64,000 nt of DNA, from positions 2,723,001 to 2,787,000 of the forward strand of contig NZ_CP136856.1 of assembly GCF_033807535.1 (NCBI RefSeq), in the 5' to 3' direction. Every line of letters starts with the position of its first letter. Position 1 is the first letter of the stretch. Shown piece by piece: positions 43,577 through 51,810 of this stretch. A program made the translations under genes and the position numbers. Source of the DNA: Oceanisphaera sp. IT1-181 (lineage in GTDB: Bacteria > Pseudomonadota > Gammaproteobacteria > Enterobacterales > Aeromonadaceae). The notes beneath the pieces are model-generated. The model was not told where the DNA came from, ran no database searches, and was given only the letters and a program-made list of their open reading frames with translations.

Positions 43577-44359
43577 ATGTATGAGCCCAAACGCCCCATG
43601 GACACTTATGCCGCGCAGGCCAAGTTCGAGGCAGCTGACACCTGGCTTGGCTTTAAACAGTTGTTACCCTTATCTTTTTTTGTGGGCGCCTTTGGCCTTG
43701 CCTTTGGGTTGGCTGCGTCTCAAGAAGGCTTAAGTGACGGTGCCATTGCGCTAATGAGCGCCTTGGTATTTGCCGGTACTTCACAGTTTGCCGCCCTCGA
43801 CATGTGGGGCACGCAAGTGCCACTGGTACCCTTAATGATCACCACTTTCGCCATTAATGCGCGTCACCTGTTGATGGGCGCTACGCTCTATCCATGGCTG
43901 CGCTATCTACCGCCAGTAAAACGTTATGGCCTAATGCTGTTTGCCTCCGATGCTAACTGGGCCATGGCCATGCAAGGCTTTTATCGCGGCGAGCGGGCGC
44001 TGGGCATTTTATTTGGTGGGGGCTTAGCGATTTGGTCATGCTGGATGCTGGGCACGGGGATTGGCTTATATTTTGGTAGCGCCATTGAAGATCCGTTCAG
44101 TATAGGGCTCGATATGGTGCTGGGCTGTTTCTTGCTGGCCATGGCATTGGGCGGGCGCAAAGACAGCCGCACCTTGATTATCTGGTTCGTAGCAGGTAGC
44201 TCAGCCATGTTGGCTTACTGGTGGCTACCCACTAACAGCCATGTGGTGGTGGGGGCATTATCCGGTGGCTTATTAGGCGCTTTTTGGATGGAAAAGAAGG
44301 ATCCGGAAAAAAACGAGCCTGCGAATAATAAACAAGAGCAGGAGCAAGATAAAACATGA
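43577..44359 (+). CDS. azlC: AzlC family branched-chain amino acid exporter subunit
   Basis: A 260-residue membrane protein of the AzlC/YgaZ family with about 6-7 transmembrane segments and the typical ALVFAGTSQFAALD and TTFAINARHLLMGATL. With AzlD it exports branched-chain amino acids or related compounds. The start is unsure: ATG at 43577 or at 43598, neither with a clear ribosome binding site. The hydrophilic C-terminal tail (KKDPEKNEPANNKQEQEQDKT) overlaps the azlD start by 4 bases. Confidence 0.9.
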   Translation: MYEPKRPMDTYAAQAKFEAADTWLGFKQLLPLSFFVGAFGLAFGLAASQEGLSDGAIALMSALVFAGTSQFAALDMWGTQVPLVPLMITTFAINARHLLMGATLYPWLRYLPPVKRYGLMLFASDANWAMAMQGFYRGERALGILFGGGLAIWSCWMLGTGIGLYFGSAIEDPFSIGLDMVLGCFLLAMALGGRKDSRTLIIWFVAGSSAMLAYWWLPTNSHVVVGALSGGLLGAFWMEKKDPEKNEPANNKQEQEQDKT

Positions 44360-44673
44360 ACTTAGCCACTGCCGGCAATGGCACCTTGCTCATTATCATA
44401 GTTATGGCTGTCGTCACTTTGGCCACCCGCCTTGGCGGCGTATTCGTGATGTCCTTTATTCCCTTTAATCAGCGCGTGCACCAGTTTATTACGGCTATGT
44501 CTGGCTCGGTATTGATCGCCATTTTAACGCCCATGGCCGTTAACGGGGATATAGGTGCCCGCGCCGCCCTACTCACCACGGCGCTCACCATGCTGGTGTT
44601 AAAAAAACAACTCCCCGCCATTACCGCCGGCATTCTCGCCGCCGCGTTAAGTCGGTATTTCTTGGCTGGGTGA
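44356..44673 (+). CDS. azlD: AzlD family branched-chain amino acid exporter subunit
   Basis: A 105-residue protein with about four hydrophobic segments in the AzlD/YgaH family (VTLATRLGGVFVMSFIPFNQRVHQF, then LKKQLPAITAGILAAALSR). It starts within the stop of azlC (ATGA), the usual tight pairing of the two exporter subunits. Confidence 0.88.
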   Translation: MNLATAGNGTLLIIIVMAVVTLATRLGGVFVMSFIPFNQRVHQFITAMSGSVLIAILTPMAVNGDIGARAALLTTALTMLVLKKQLPAITAGILAAALSRYFLAG

Positions 44674-45011
44674 GCGCCCTTGTAGAGGCCGCTTGTAGGG
44701 CGCTTTGAGCGCGCCGGTTTTGCGTAGCAAAACTAAACAAAGGCCAAACCGGCTACGTCGATATTCACATATAGCACGAATGTAGTAGCTGCTTTAGCTG
44801 CTAAATCCTGCGCAGCAGGATCTGGTGCACTGACTTCACGTGCCGCTACGCGCCACCAGCCGAATACGCTTTGCTTAAAATAGGGACTCCTACTACAGAG
44901 TCATCCTTGTAGCCGCCAATTTATTCGGCGGGCCAGCGTAGCTGGCGGATTTAAACCAAACCGTGCCGAATAAATTGGCACCCTACGAAAGACGGTGTTT
45001 ATCTGACAGCT
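44674..45011. repeat. Repeat-filled interval between azlD and the DUF4202 gene
   Basis: Within these 338 bases I see a GTAG-headed REP pair (44682-44733), a family B element (44782-44821, plus strand) and a free-standing REPIN-type core (44909-44986). No gene seen. Confidence 0.65.
44909..44986. repeat. Free-standing core related to the inside of the MITEs
   Basis: From GTAG to CTAC: GCCAATTTATTCGGC and GCCGAATAAATTGGC arms enclose CCAGC-GTA-GCTGG and a TTTAAACCAAACC segment, the same parts as the core of MITE copy 3 (51612-51710). The outer terminal repeats of the MITEs are absent. Confidence 0.75.
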
Positions 45012-45599
45012 TTAGCTCAACGCCTTGCCTACCAAGGCGCTCACCTCTGGGCTTAAGCTCAGCTTCAAGGCAGCCGCTTGACCCTCGGCTGACATCTTGG
45101 CCCAGGTTTTTTGAATAATATCGATCAGCTTTTCTTCGCTGTGACGAGTGGCAAAATCGGCCAAGTAATAACGCATAAATACCAAGCAAATCACATCTTC
45201 CAACGCCTGTACTTCGGGATTACGTTTCAGCTGTTTTTTTAATAATAAGTCTTTAATTTCAGCTTGCTCGGCGTCGCTATATCCCACCTTCGCCATTAAC
45301 TCAGCAGTTAAGTCTCCGTGAAAGGCCCCTAAATCCGTGCGCCAGCGTCGATAACCGGCGCGGTCCATGGGGTAACTAGCCCGCGCTATGCTCCAGCGCT
45401 TAATGTGCTGGGCGCGACAAGCGATTTGCAGTAATTCGCTGGCCTCGGGTACAAATTCAGCCTGTTGCTCACTCATGCGTAGCCCGTATAAATACTCTTT
45501 AGGCCACACTTGGCCATCCGCTACTTCTTGATTAGGATCTTGCTGATTCTCCGCATCAATGAGCGCCAGCACTTCTTTTAAACGGGAAACGGGTGTCAT
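45012..45599 (-). CDS. DUF4202 family protein
   Basis: A 195-residue soluble protein. The sequence (MSEQQAEFVPEASELLQIACRAQHIKRWSIARASYPMDRAGYRRWRTDLG..) matches my memory of DUF4202, a helical family with conserved histidines and aspartates, of unknown function, sometimes next to sulfur or nitrogen metabolism genes. AAGGATGTATTC precedes the ATG. It is divergent from hmp across a 225-base regulatory interval. Confidence 0.8.
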   Translation of the reverse strand: MTPVSRLKEVLALIDAENQQDPNQEVADGQVWPKEYLYGLRMSEQQAEFVPEASELLQIACRAQHIKRWSIARASYPMDRAGYRRWRTDLGAFHGDLTAELMAKVGYSDAEQAEIKDLLLKKQLKRNPEVQALEDVICLVFMRYYLADFATRHSEEKLIDIIQKTWAKMSAEGQAAALKLSLSPEVSALVGKALS

Positions 45600-45751
45600 G
45601 AATACATCCTTAGGTCATAAATGAAGGTAACTCACGCTAAATGCCACTTAGCCCGCGAGATCACAGGACTACATTGTTACGCTTAGCGCTTTAAATGCAA
45701 GTGCAACTACAAAGCCAAACGAAGCCCTAAGCATAAAAAGACAATTTCTTA

Positions 45752-45765
45752 TTGATGCATATCAA
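45752..45765. promoter_or_regulatory. Perfect FNR-type site upstream of hmp
   Basis: TTGATGCATATCAA fits the TTGAT-N4-ATCAA consensus exactly. It is centred about 66 bases before the hmp start codon, and a TATAAAAT sequence follows at 45773-45780. Since hmp is FNR-repressed in E. coli, repression is plausible. Confidence 0.7.
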
Positions 45766-45787
45766 ATGACACTATAAAATGCGCAAT

Positions 45788-45810
45788 AAGTTGCATTCAA
45801 TATACACATT
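45788..45810. promoter_or_regulatory. Candidate NsrR operator upstream of hmp
   Basis: The 23-base sequence beginning AAGTTGCATTC and continuing AATATACA matches the NsrR consensus (AAGATGCATTT, then AAATACATCTT) at most positions. It lies 14 bases before the hmp ATG, with AAGAGG between them. NsrR is the usual nitric-oxide-sensitive repressor of hmp. Confidence 0.6.
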
Positions 45811-45824
45811 AAGAGGCGTTAATC

Positions 45825-47021
45825 ATGCTCGATAGTCGCACCAGAGAAATCGTTAAAAGTACCGTTCCTTTGCTCGAGGCTGCTAACACAGCACTCACTG
45901 AGCACTTTTATAAGCGCATGTTCCGTGACAATCCTGAGCTGAAAGACGTCTTCAATCTCAGCAACCAAGCATCTGGCCGCCAGCCAGCGGCACTGTTTAA
46001 TGCGGTATTAGCTTACGCCAAAAACATCGATAACCCTGCCGTACTCGCCAGTGCAGTAGAGCGCATCGCCCAAAAGCACACTGGCTTTGCTATTACGCCG
46101 TCCCAGTACGATATCGTCGGCCACCATTTGTTAGAAACCATCAAAGAGTTAGCGCCCGACGCGGCCACTCCAGAAGTGATTGATGCCTGGGCACAAGCCT
46201 ACGGCGCCTTAGCGGGTTTATTTATTGGTCGTGAAGAACAAATTTATCAAGAAAGTGAACAGAAAACCGGTGGCTGGCGCGGCTACCGCGACTTTGTGGT
46301 GGCAGAAAAGCAAGCCGAAAGCACGCTCATCACCAGCTTTTTGTTAGTGCCTACCAATGGCGGTGAAGTGCTCGATTTCTTGCCCGGCCAATACTTAAAT
46401 CTGCACTTGGTCAGCCCTAAGCTGGCGCATAACGAATATCGTCAATATTCATTATGCCAAGCGCCCAATGGTCAGAACTATCGTATTGCGGTAAAACGTG
46501 AGCCTAATGGTGTGGCGTCCAACTTTATGCACGATGAAGTACAAGTGGGCGACACTCTGCAAGTGCTACCACCTTCTGGTGACTTCTTTATGGAAGTGAG
46601 CGCAGACACGCCTGTGGTATTAATCTCGGGTGGGGTGGGTCAAACGCCGATGCGCGCTATGCTCGACCAATTAATTAAACATAAGCACACCGCCGATATC
46701 CATTGGCTACACGCTTGTGAAGACGGTGCCCAACACGCTTTTCAGGCAGACATTCAGGCGCTGTGCCAAGCGAATAGCAATCTAACGACCCATGTGTGGT
46801 ATCGCACGCCAGGTGAACACGATCAGCCAGCCGAGCATTATCACACCCAAGGGTTTATGGACTTAAACCAGTTGAAAGACGGCATTAGTAACGCCAATAC
46901 CCATTATTATTTCTGTGGTCCGCTGCCGTTTATGGCCATGGTCAAAGAAACGCTCTCGGACTGGGGTATTGCTGACGATCGCCTGCATTATGAAGTTTTT
47001 GGCCCTCACGAGAGTCTGTAA
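45825..47021 (+). CDS. hmp: Nitric oxide dioxygenase, flavohemoprotein Hmp
   Basis: A 398-residue protein of normal length. Globin domain (1-140) with the haem-ligand His in RIAQKHTGFAITPSQY, then FAD-binding domain (about 150-260; YRQYSLCQAPNG) and NAD-binding domain (about 265-398; VVLISGGVGQTPM, YFCGPLPFM). It turns nitric oxide and oxygen into nitrate using NADPH. The FNR- and NsrR-like sites upstream fit this role. Confidence 0.96.
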   Translation: MLDSRTREIVKSTVPLLEAANTALTEHFYKRMFRDNPELKDVFNLSNQASGRQPAALFNAVLAYAKNIDNPAVLASAVERIAQKHTGFAITPSQYDIVGHHLLETIKELAPDAATPEVIDAWAQAYGALAGLFIGREEQIYQESEQKTGGWRGYRDFVVAEKQAESTLITSFLLVPTNGGEVLDFLPGQYLNLHLVSPKLAHNEYRQYSLCQAPNGQNYRIAVKREPNGVASNFMHDEVQVGDTLQVLPPSGDFFMEVSADTPVVLISGGVGQTPMRAMLDQLIKHKHTADIHWLHACEDGAQHAFQADIQALCQANSNLTTHVWYRTPGEHDQPAEHYHTQGFMDLNQLKDGISNANTHYYFCGPLPFMAMVKETLSDWGIADDRLHYEVFGPHESL

Positions 47022-47136
47022 TCGTACCTAGGTCGCACTCTTTACTGCCCGAGGTTTACAGTGTGAGCGCACTGGTTTAAATAGAAGACTCCATTATACA
47101 GCTGCGACTCAGTCGCTCGCGTAAACAGGGGTTTTT

Positions 47137-47967
47137 ATGGACATCAATGCGCTACAAACACTGCTTTTCGTTCCGGCCAATCGACCGGAGCGTTTTGATA
47201 AGGCATTAGCCAGTGGGGCCGATGCTATTATCATCGACTTAGAAGATGCGGTACCGGCAGCAGAAAAAGACGCCGCCAGCACCGCACTTAGCAATTGGCT
47301 TGAAAGCCAGCCCGCTGACTCCGTTTTGATCCGCATTAATGGCACAGGTAGCCCTTGGTTTAGCCAAGATATTACCCTCTGCCGCTCCCGCGCCGTGGCC
47401 GCTATTATCGTGCCCAAAGCCGACGATCCCGTCGCTTTAACCGAATTGGCACACCTTAGCGAAAAACCCCTGTTACCCTTTATTGAATCTGCCCTCGCCT
47501 TTACTCGTCTTGATGCCATTGCCAGCGCCCCGAATGTCGCGCGCTTGCTGTTTGGTAAATTAGACTTAGCACTGGATCTGGGTATGGACTACCCGCCACC
47601 GGCCGGTGAACCCTTAGATGAAGCGGCTTTTCTTTATGCGCGTAGCCAACTGGTAATGTGCTCACGCGTGCACGGTTTAGGTGCTCCCATCGATGCCATT
47701 TACACCGCCATTCACGATGAGAAAGGCCTCACCGATTATGCCCGCCAAGGTATGCGACTGGGTTTTAGTGGCTTCTTGCTTATTCACCCAGCACAGGTGA
47801 CTCCGGCACAAAAAGCCTTGGCCCCCACTAGTGCGCAAATTCTATGGGCCAAGCATGTACTGGCGGCTGAAGTCCGTGAAAAAGGCGCGGTAGTGGCGGT
47901 AAGCGGCAACATGGTGGACTTACCCGTGATGGCCAGAGCCAAACGCATTATGGAGCTCATCGAATGA
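47137..47967 (+). CDS. HpcH/HpaI aldolase/citrate lyase family protein (CitE-like)
   Basis: A 276-residue TIM-barrel protein with the CitE/Mcl-type features LFVPANRPERFDKAL, IIDLEDAVPAAEKDAA, VLIRINGTGSPW and IHPAQVTPAQKAL. Such enzymes cleave or form CoA esters of hydroxy acids (citryl-, malyl-, citramalyl-CoA), or hydrolyse malyl-CoA. No citrate lyase alpha or gamma subunit lies nearby, so it is a stand-alone CitE-like lyase or thioesterase. CAGGGG precedes the ATG. Confidence 0.85.
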   Translation: MDINALQTLLFVPANRPERFDKALASGADAIIIDLEDAVPAAEKDAASTALSNWLESQPADSVLIRINGTGSPWFSQDITLCRSRAVAAIIVPKADDPVALTELAHLSEKPLLPFIESALAFTRLDAIASAPNVARLLFGKLDLALDLGMDYPPPAGEPLDEAAFLYARSQLVMCSRVHGLGAPIDAIYTAIHDEKGLTDYARQGMRLGFSGFLLIHPAQVTPAQKALAPTSAQILWAKHVLAAEVREKGAVVAVSGNMVDLPVMARAKRIMELIE

Positions 47968-48047
47968 CGCTATACGTCGTACGCTGTACGCCGCACGTTA
48001 AAGAAAGTTCCGCCTAACGTAAGGCGTAAGGCGTAAGGCGTAAGGCG
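47968..48047. repeat. TACG-type repeat with a 4 x 7-bp tandem (GTAAGGC)
   Basis: GTACGCTGTACGCCGCACG resembles the family D arms. It is followed by four perfect tandem copies of GTAAGGC at 48019-48046, a simple repeat that could change copy number. Confidence 0.8.
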
Positions 48048-48133
48048 CATTTCCTCATCAAAGCATTTGCAGATACAATCCCTGTTTGATTTTCAGATAA
48101 GCGGCCTTAGCCGCTTATCATAAGGGAGCCGTT

Positions 48134-48508
48134 ATGCTGGTCAAACTGTTACGAAATGGAATTGGGGGTCTGTGGCAACTGGGCGATTTGATTACCCGAC
48201 CCACTAAAATGCGCCGCTCCGCCGAGGCACAAGCCCAAGTGGATGCAGCCTGTAGCGAATTGGCGCTTTATCAGCTGCCCCGCTGCCCATTTTGCATTAA
48301 AGTGCGCCGAAATATGCACAAGCTAAATTTGCCCATTACCTTGCGTAATGTGCAGCCAGGCTCGCCTTATCGCGATGAATTACAAGCAGGGGGAGGACGA
48401 GTCAAGTCGCCTTGTTTGCGTATAGAAGAAAACGGTGCCAGCCGTTGGATGTATGAGTCAAACGATATTATTACTTATTTAGAACAACGGTTTGCCAATC
48501 TAAAATAG
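48134..48508 (+). CDS. Glutaredoxin / glutathione S-transferase N-terminal domain protein
   Basis: A 124-residue protein. A short helical N-terminus (about 40 residues, possibly membrane-associated) precedes a glutaredoxin-like domain with the redox motif CPFC (LPRCPFCIKVRRNMHKLNL) and a glutathione-site SNDIITYL. Likely a glutathione-dependent thiol reductase. AAGGGAG precedes the ATG. A partner protein is not evident. Confidence 0.85.
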   Translation: MLVKLLRNGIGGLWQLGDLITRPTKMRRSAEAQAQVDAACSELALYQLPRCPFCIKVRRNMHKLNLPITLRNVQPGSPYRDELQAGGGRVKSPCLRIEENGASRWMYESNDIITYLEQRFANLK

Positions 48509-48532
48509 CGAGCAATAAGCATTTAATAGAAA

Positions 48533-48558
48533 TATGCCAGCAGCGTACTGCTGGCATA
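48533..48558. terminator. Perfect hairpin between convergent genes
   Basis: TATGCCAGCAG and CTGCTGGCATA around a CGTA loop lie between the glutaredoxin-like gene and the entericidin gene. There is no long T run, so it may be a weak terminator for both. Confidence 0.6.
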
Positions 48559-48566
48559 CAAATAGA

Positions 48567-48731
48567 TTACATTGCTCCATGCTGCACGTCGTGGGACGTT
48601 TCTTCTACCACTTCACCACCGCGCTGAATATCTTTGCCAGCCCCAGCCACGGTATTACAGCCCGCTAAGCCGCCAACTAAGCCTGCTACCATCAAGACTG
48701 CCATTAATTTTTTCATTGTTTGCTGAAACAT
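48567..48731 (-). CDS. Entericidin A/B family small lipoprotein
   Basis: A 54-residue lipoprotein: signal MKKLMAVLMVAGLVGGLAGC followed by NTVAGAGKDIQRGGEVVEETS, the recognised entericidin pattern. E. coli EcnA/EcnB form an antidote/toxin pair under RpoS; here there is a single gene, so it may only be an envelope-stress lipoprotein. I use the ATG at 48731 after AAGGACGAAATT; the in-frame start at 48761 has no good site. Confidence 0.85.
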   Translation of the reverse strand: MFQQTMKKLMAVLMVAGLVGGLAGCNTVAGAGKDIQRGGEVVEETSHDVQHGAM

Positions 48732-49080
48732 AATTTCGTCCTTCTTTCGGTGAGTAAACAAATTCAGTGTAGACCCAATTGTAGAGCGTAACGACCCTCA
48801 TTTCCCACAATCGGACTCAAATTATCGCAGTTACCGCCGAGCAATTACACACTCATCAATTATAAGCTCTCATTAATCACAGCGCGCCAAACCTTTCAAG
48901 AGTCCAAGATGACCGCATTAACAGCATGCTCAACAGCAAACTGCCTCCCACTATGATCACCAAGCCCTTCACCTGATTTATCTTAGCGTTGGTTTTAACT
49001 AAACATTCATCATTCAAAATTCAACATTGCCTTAAGCGCGGTTATGATAGGGCCAGATGAATCGAGGCAAGGAGAGGATG
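48732..49080. other. Gene-free divergent interval before chrA
   Basis: About 349 bases holding the entericidin promoter and, at 49011-49029, a family E repeat identical to 43491-43509. No gene seen. Confidence 0.45.
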
Positions 49081-50244
49081 ATGCTGGAAGTATTTTGGCA
49101 GTTTTTTAAATTAGGCTGGATTAGTTTTGGTGGCCCGGCGGCGCACATTGGCTATTTTCAGCGTCATTTTGTGCAAAAGCTGGGTTGGATCCCTCAAGAC
49201 AGATTCGCCTCAACGTTAGCATTGTGCCAATTTTTACCTGGGCCCGCCTCTAGTCAATTAGGCTTTGCGCTCGGTTACCAGCGTGCCGGATTGTTTGGTG
49301 CCATCGCCGCTTTTATCGGCTTCACCCTGCCCTCTTTTCTGTTAATGTTAGGCTTGGCGTTGGCTGGCAGCGCTTGGGCTAATCAACCGGCAGCCTTGGC
49401 CATTGTTACTGGTCTTAAGCTGTTCGCGCTAGTGGTGGTGGCCGATGCGGTGCTGTCGATGGCCAAGCAATTTTGTCGCCAACAAAGCACGCTGGTGTTA
49501 GCCGTGCTGAGTGCCGCACTGTTATGGTTGGTGCCAAGCCTAAGCATGCAATTTGTGGTGTTAGTGGCCGCCGCCGTGATAGGCGCATTTTTGCTAAAGG
49601 CTGAGCCCACCGAGCAGACAATGCCGTTGGGTATTAACTGGCCTTTTATGGTGGTGTTTTTTGGTCTGCTGTTCGTTATGCCCTTGCTCAGCCTGACCGA
49701 TACCGCCGCTATTTTTGCCGATTTTTATCAGGCCGGCAGTTTAGTGTTTGGTGGCGGCCACGTGGTACTGCCCTTATTAGAAGGCATACTGCTAGGGGGT
49801 GAGACGGCCCAGCCCGGCGCCTTATCGCAGGATGTATTTCTTACCGGTTACGGTGCCGCCCAAGCCATGCCCGGCCCCATGTTCAGTTTGGCCAGTTTCT
49901 TAGGTGCAGAGCTACACCCCTCAGCTCCCGTATGGGGCGCACTGGCGGCAACCTTTGGTATTTTCTTACCGGGATTTTTGTTGATATTGGCCTTACAAAA
50001 CAGCTGGCACGCATTAGCGGCGCGCCCGCTAATGGCAGGTAGTGTGCGCGGCATTAACGCCGCCGTGGTGGGATTGTTGCTCTCGGCTTTATATCAGCCA
50101 GTGTTTGTGAGCAGCATAAGCGCCAGCCCTAACGGAGCCGCCGCATTAGCGGCCGCAGCCTTAGGCTTATTGGCACTGCGCACCTTACGTTGCCCAGTCA
50201 TAGTGCTAATACCTGTATTTATGCTGCTGGGGTTTTGGTTATGA
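49081..50244 (+). CDS. chrA: Chromate transporter ChrA (CHR family)
   Basis: A 387-residue protein of the long-chain CHR family with two homologous halves: FKLGWISFGGPAAHIGYF..LALCQFLPGPASSQLGFALGY near the N-terminus and the second-half repeat FYQAGSLVFGGGHVVLPLLE..GYGAAQAMPGPMFSLASFLG. About ten membrane segments. It exports chromate, or may transport sulfate. AAGGAGAGG precedes the start; I choose the ATG at 49081 because spacing is better than for 49078 or 49057. It ends 6 bases from the convergent iclR-type gene. Confidence 0.9.
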   Translation: MLEVFWQFFKLGWISFGGPAAHIGYFQRHFVQKLGWIPQDRFASTLALCQFLPGPASSQLGFALGYQRAGLFGAIAAFIGFTLPSFLLMLGLALAGSAWANQPAALAIVTGLKLFALVVVADAVLSMAKQFCRQQSTLVLAVLSAALLWLVPSLSMQFVVLVAAAVIGAFLLKAEPTEQTMPLGINWPFMVVFFGLLFVMPLLSLTDTAAIFADFYQAGSLVFGGGHVVLPLLEGILLGGETAQPGALSQDVFLTGYGAAQAMPGPMFSLASFLGAELHPSAPVWGALAATFGIFLPGFLLILALQNSWHALAARPLMAGSVRGINAAVVGLLLSALYQPVFVSSISASPNGAAALAAAALGLLALRTLRCPVIVLIPVFMLLGFWL

Positions 50245-50250
50245 ATATTG

Positions 50251-51015
50251 TTATAAATCCAACACCGCCTGCAACTGTGCGGCCGCACGCCGCAGGACTG
50301 GTGCATACTCCATAAGACTAGCCAGTGGCTTACGTGTCGTTGGAGCGTGTACCGCCAACGTAGCACGAACCTGTCCTACCTCATCATAAATGGGCACAGC
50401 AATGGCCACCATGCCGTCAATCAGTTCTTCATTGTCGGTACTCAAAGTATTCTCGACAATTTTTTCCATTTCTTGTTCCAGTAGCTTGCGATCAGTAATG
50501 CTATTCTGGGTGTGAACACCCAACGGTAAGCTAGCAAGCAGTGCCTTGCGGCGGTGCAGTGGCATTAACGCCAAAAATAATTTGCCACTGGCGGTACAAT
50601 GTAAAGGCATACGCGAACCAGGAGGCAACTCTATACGTACCGGCCAGTTGGCTTCAACACGCTCGAAGTAGATAAGTTCATGGCCATCCAGCAAGGTAAT
50701 ATTACAGGTCTCACCCAACTCAGTGGCTAATTTCTGTAGTATTGCTCGTCTCGGAGCACCGACACTACGCTGAGCCAGTATGTCCAAGGCCATTTTTCTC
50801 AAGCGTGGTCCTGGACTGAGATGGCGACTATCTGGCTCTTTCTGCAACAGACCTTCCTGTTCCAATTGGCCGATAATACGGTGAACCGTTGGCTTGGGCA
50901 CATCAAGGCGCTGGCATAAATCTGCTGCAGTCGTCCTATCTTCCTTGAGCAATTCCTCGATCAAGGCAAAAGCACGAAGCAAAGTTGAATTGGTTGCACG
51001 GGTTGATGTACTCAT
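50251..51015 (-). CDS. IclR family transcriptional regulator
   Basis: A 254-residue regulator: N-terminal winged helix (STLLRAFALIEELLKEDRTTAADLCQRLDVPKPTVHRIIGQLEQEG) and C-terminal IclR effector-binding domain (PPGSRMPLHCTASGKLFLALM, DNEELIDGMVAIAVPIYDEVGQVRATLAVHAPT). It likely controls the adjacent GlcG-like, TRAP and GMC genes. Start at the ATG at 51015, after AGGAGG; the frame extends to 51051 without a site. Confidence 0.92.
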   Translation of the reverse strand: MSTSTRATNSTLLRAFALIEELLKEDRTTAADLCQRLDVPKPTVHRIIGQLEQEGLLQKEPDSRHLSPGPRLRKMALDILAQRSVGAPRRAILQKLATELGETCNITLLDGHELIYFERVEANWPVRIELPPGSRMPLHCTASGKLFLALMPLHRRKALLASLPLGVHTQNSITDRKLLEQEMEKIVENTLSTDNEELIDGMVAIAVPIYDEVGQVRATLAVHAPTTRKPLASLMEYAPVLRRAAAQLQAVLDL

Positions 51016-51047
51016 GAGCCCTCCTGAATGAATTTTCAAACAGTTTA

Positions 51048-51455
51048 TCATAAGGATATCTGGATACGTTCAGCGAACTGCTGGCAAAGAGACATGTCAT
51101 CTTCTACGACTTGCCCACTAACACCCACCGCCCCCATCAATATTTGCTTATTAAACAGTGGTAAACCACCGGGAAGCGACGTGAATTTTTCATCCAGAAA
51201 ATCGTCCAGCGACAACTGCTCGCTCAACAGCCGCTGCCTGAACATGGCGGTCGACACTCCCATTTTGGCCGCCGTGTAAGCCTTGCCTATGGCAATATTA
51301 ATCAGTCGCTCGGGCGCACCATCCATCCGATAGAAATAAACCAACGCCCCACTATTATCAACCGCAGCCAAGCACACTGGTTGACTACCCTCTTCAATAA
51401 TTTGCTCCACCATTATCTGACAAGCTCTTACTACACTACGGGCACTTAAGGTCAT
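51048..51455 (-). CDS. GlcG/HbpS family (DUF336) protein
   Basis: A 135-residue protein of the GlcG/HbpS family (LSARSVVRACQIMVEQIIEEG, VCLAAVDNSGALVYFYRMDGAP, KAYTAAKMGVSTAMF, GGLPLF, GAVGVSG). The family includes the haem-binding HbpS and GlcG of glycolate operons; members often accompany oxidoreductases and are thought to bind cofactors or small molecules. It lies 33 bases upstream of the iclR-type gene on the same strand. AAGGAGCGCTC precedes the ATG. Confidence 0.87.
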   Translation of the reverse strand: MTLSARSVVRACQIMVEQIIEEGSQPVCLAAVDNSGALVYFYRMDGAPERLINIAIGKAYTAAKMGVSTAMFRQRLLSEQLSLDDFLDEKFTSLPGGLPLFNKQILMGAVGVSGQVVEDDMSLCQQFAERIQISL

Positions 51456-51490
51456 GAGCGCTCCTTATCATTACAACGTATAAAAATATA

Positions 51491-51763
51491 CCTGATTACC
51501 AACAAAGCTCAGCCATGTTGCAGTGAACTAATCACCAATAAATGCAAAAGTTACATGGAGCGACTCATATTTTCGGTAAGAATATGGGGCTCTGTTTGGT
51601 GTTTTGACCTTGTAGGGGCCAATTTATTCGGCCCGGTTTGGTGTTTTGGTCTAAATCTAAACCTCAGTAACAGCCAGCAAAGCTGGCCAGCCGAATAAAT
51701 TGGCTGCTACAAAGAACAAACCAAAACAACGCGCATAATGGCTGAAGTTCATACGTAATCAGG
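51491..51763 (+). mobile_element. MITE copy 3 (273 bp), matched AATTTATT core
   Basis: Same termini as copies 1 and 2, with the 8-bp duplication AAAATATA at 51483-51490 and 51764-51771. The core from GTAG at 51612 to CTAC at 51710 has pairing arms GCCAATTTATTCGGC and GCCGAATAAATTGGC. It lies between the GlcG-like gene and the end of the TRAP permease gene; its right duplication touches the permease terminator. Confidence 0.88.
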
Positions 51764-51770
51764 AAAATAT

Positions 51771-51797
51771 AAAAGCGAAGCCTTAGGCTCCGCTTTT
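51771..51797. terminator. Intrinsic terminator after the TRAP permease gene
   Basis: AAAAGCG-A-AGCC and GGCT-C-CGCTTTT arms around TTA, functional on either strand. The MITE 3 insertion is immediately next to it. Confidence 0.75.
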
Positions 51798-51810
51798 ATC
51801 AAGAACAGCC

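Noticed and set aside
47968..48047. CRISPR array from the tandem GTAAGGC repeats
   Set aside because: The units are only 7 bp and directly abutting, with no spacers and no cas genes nearby.
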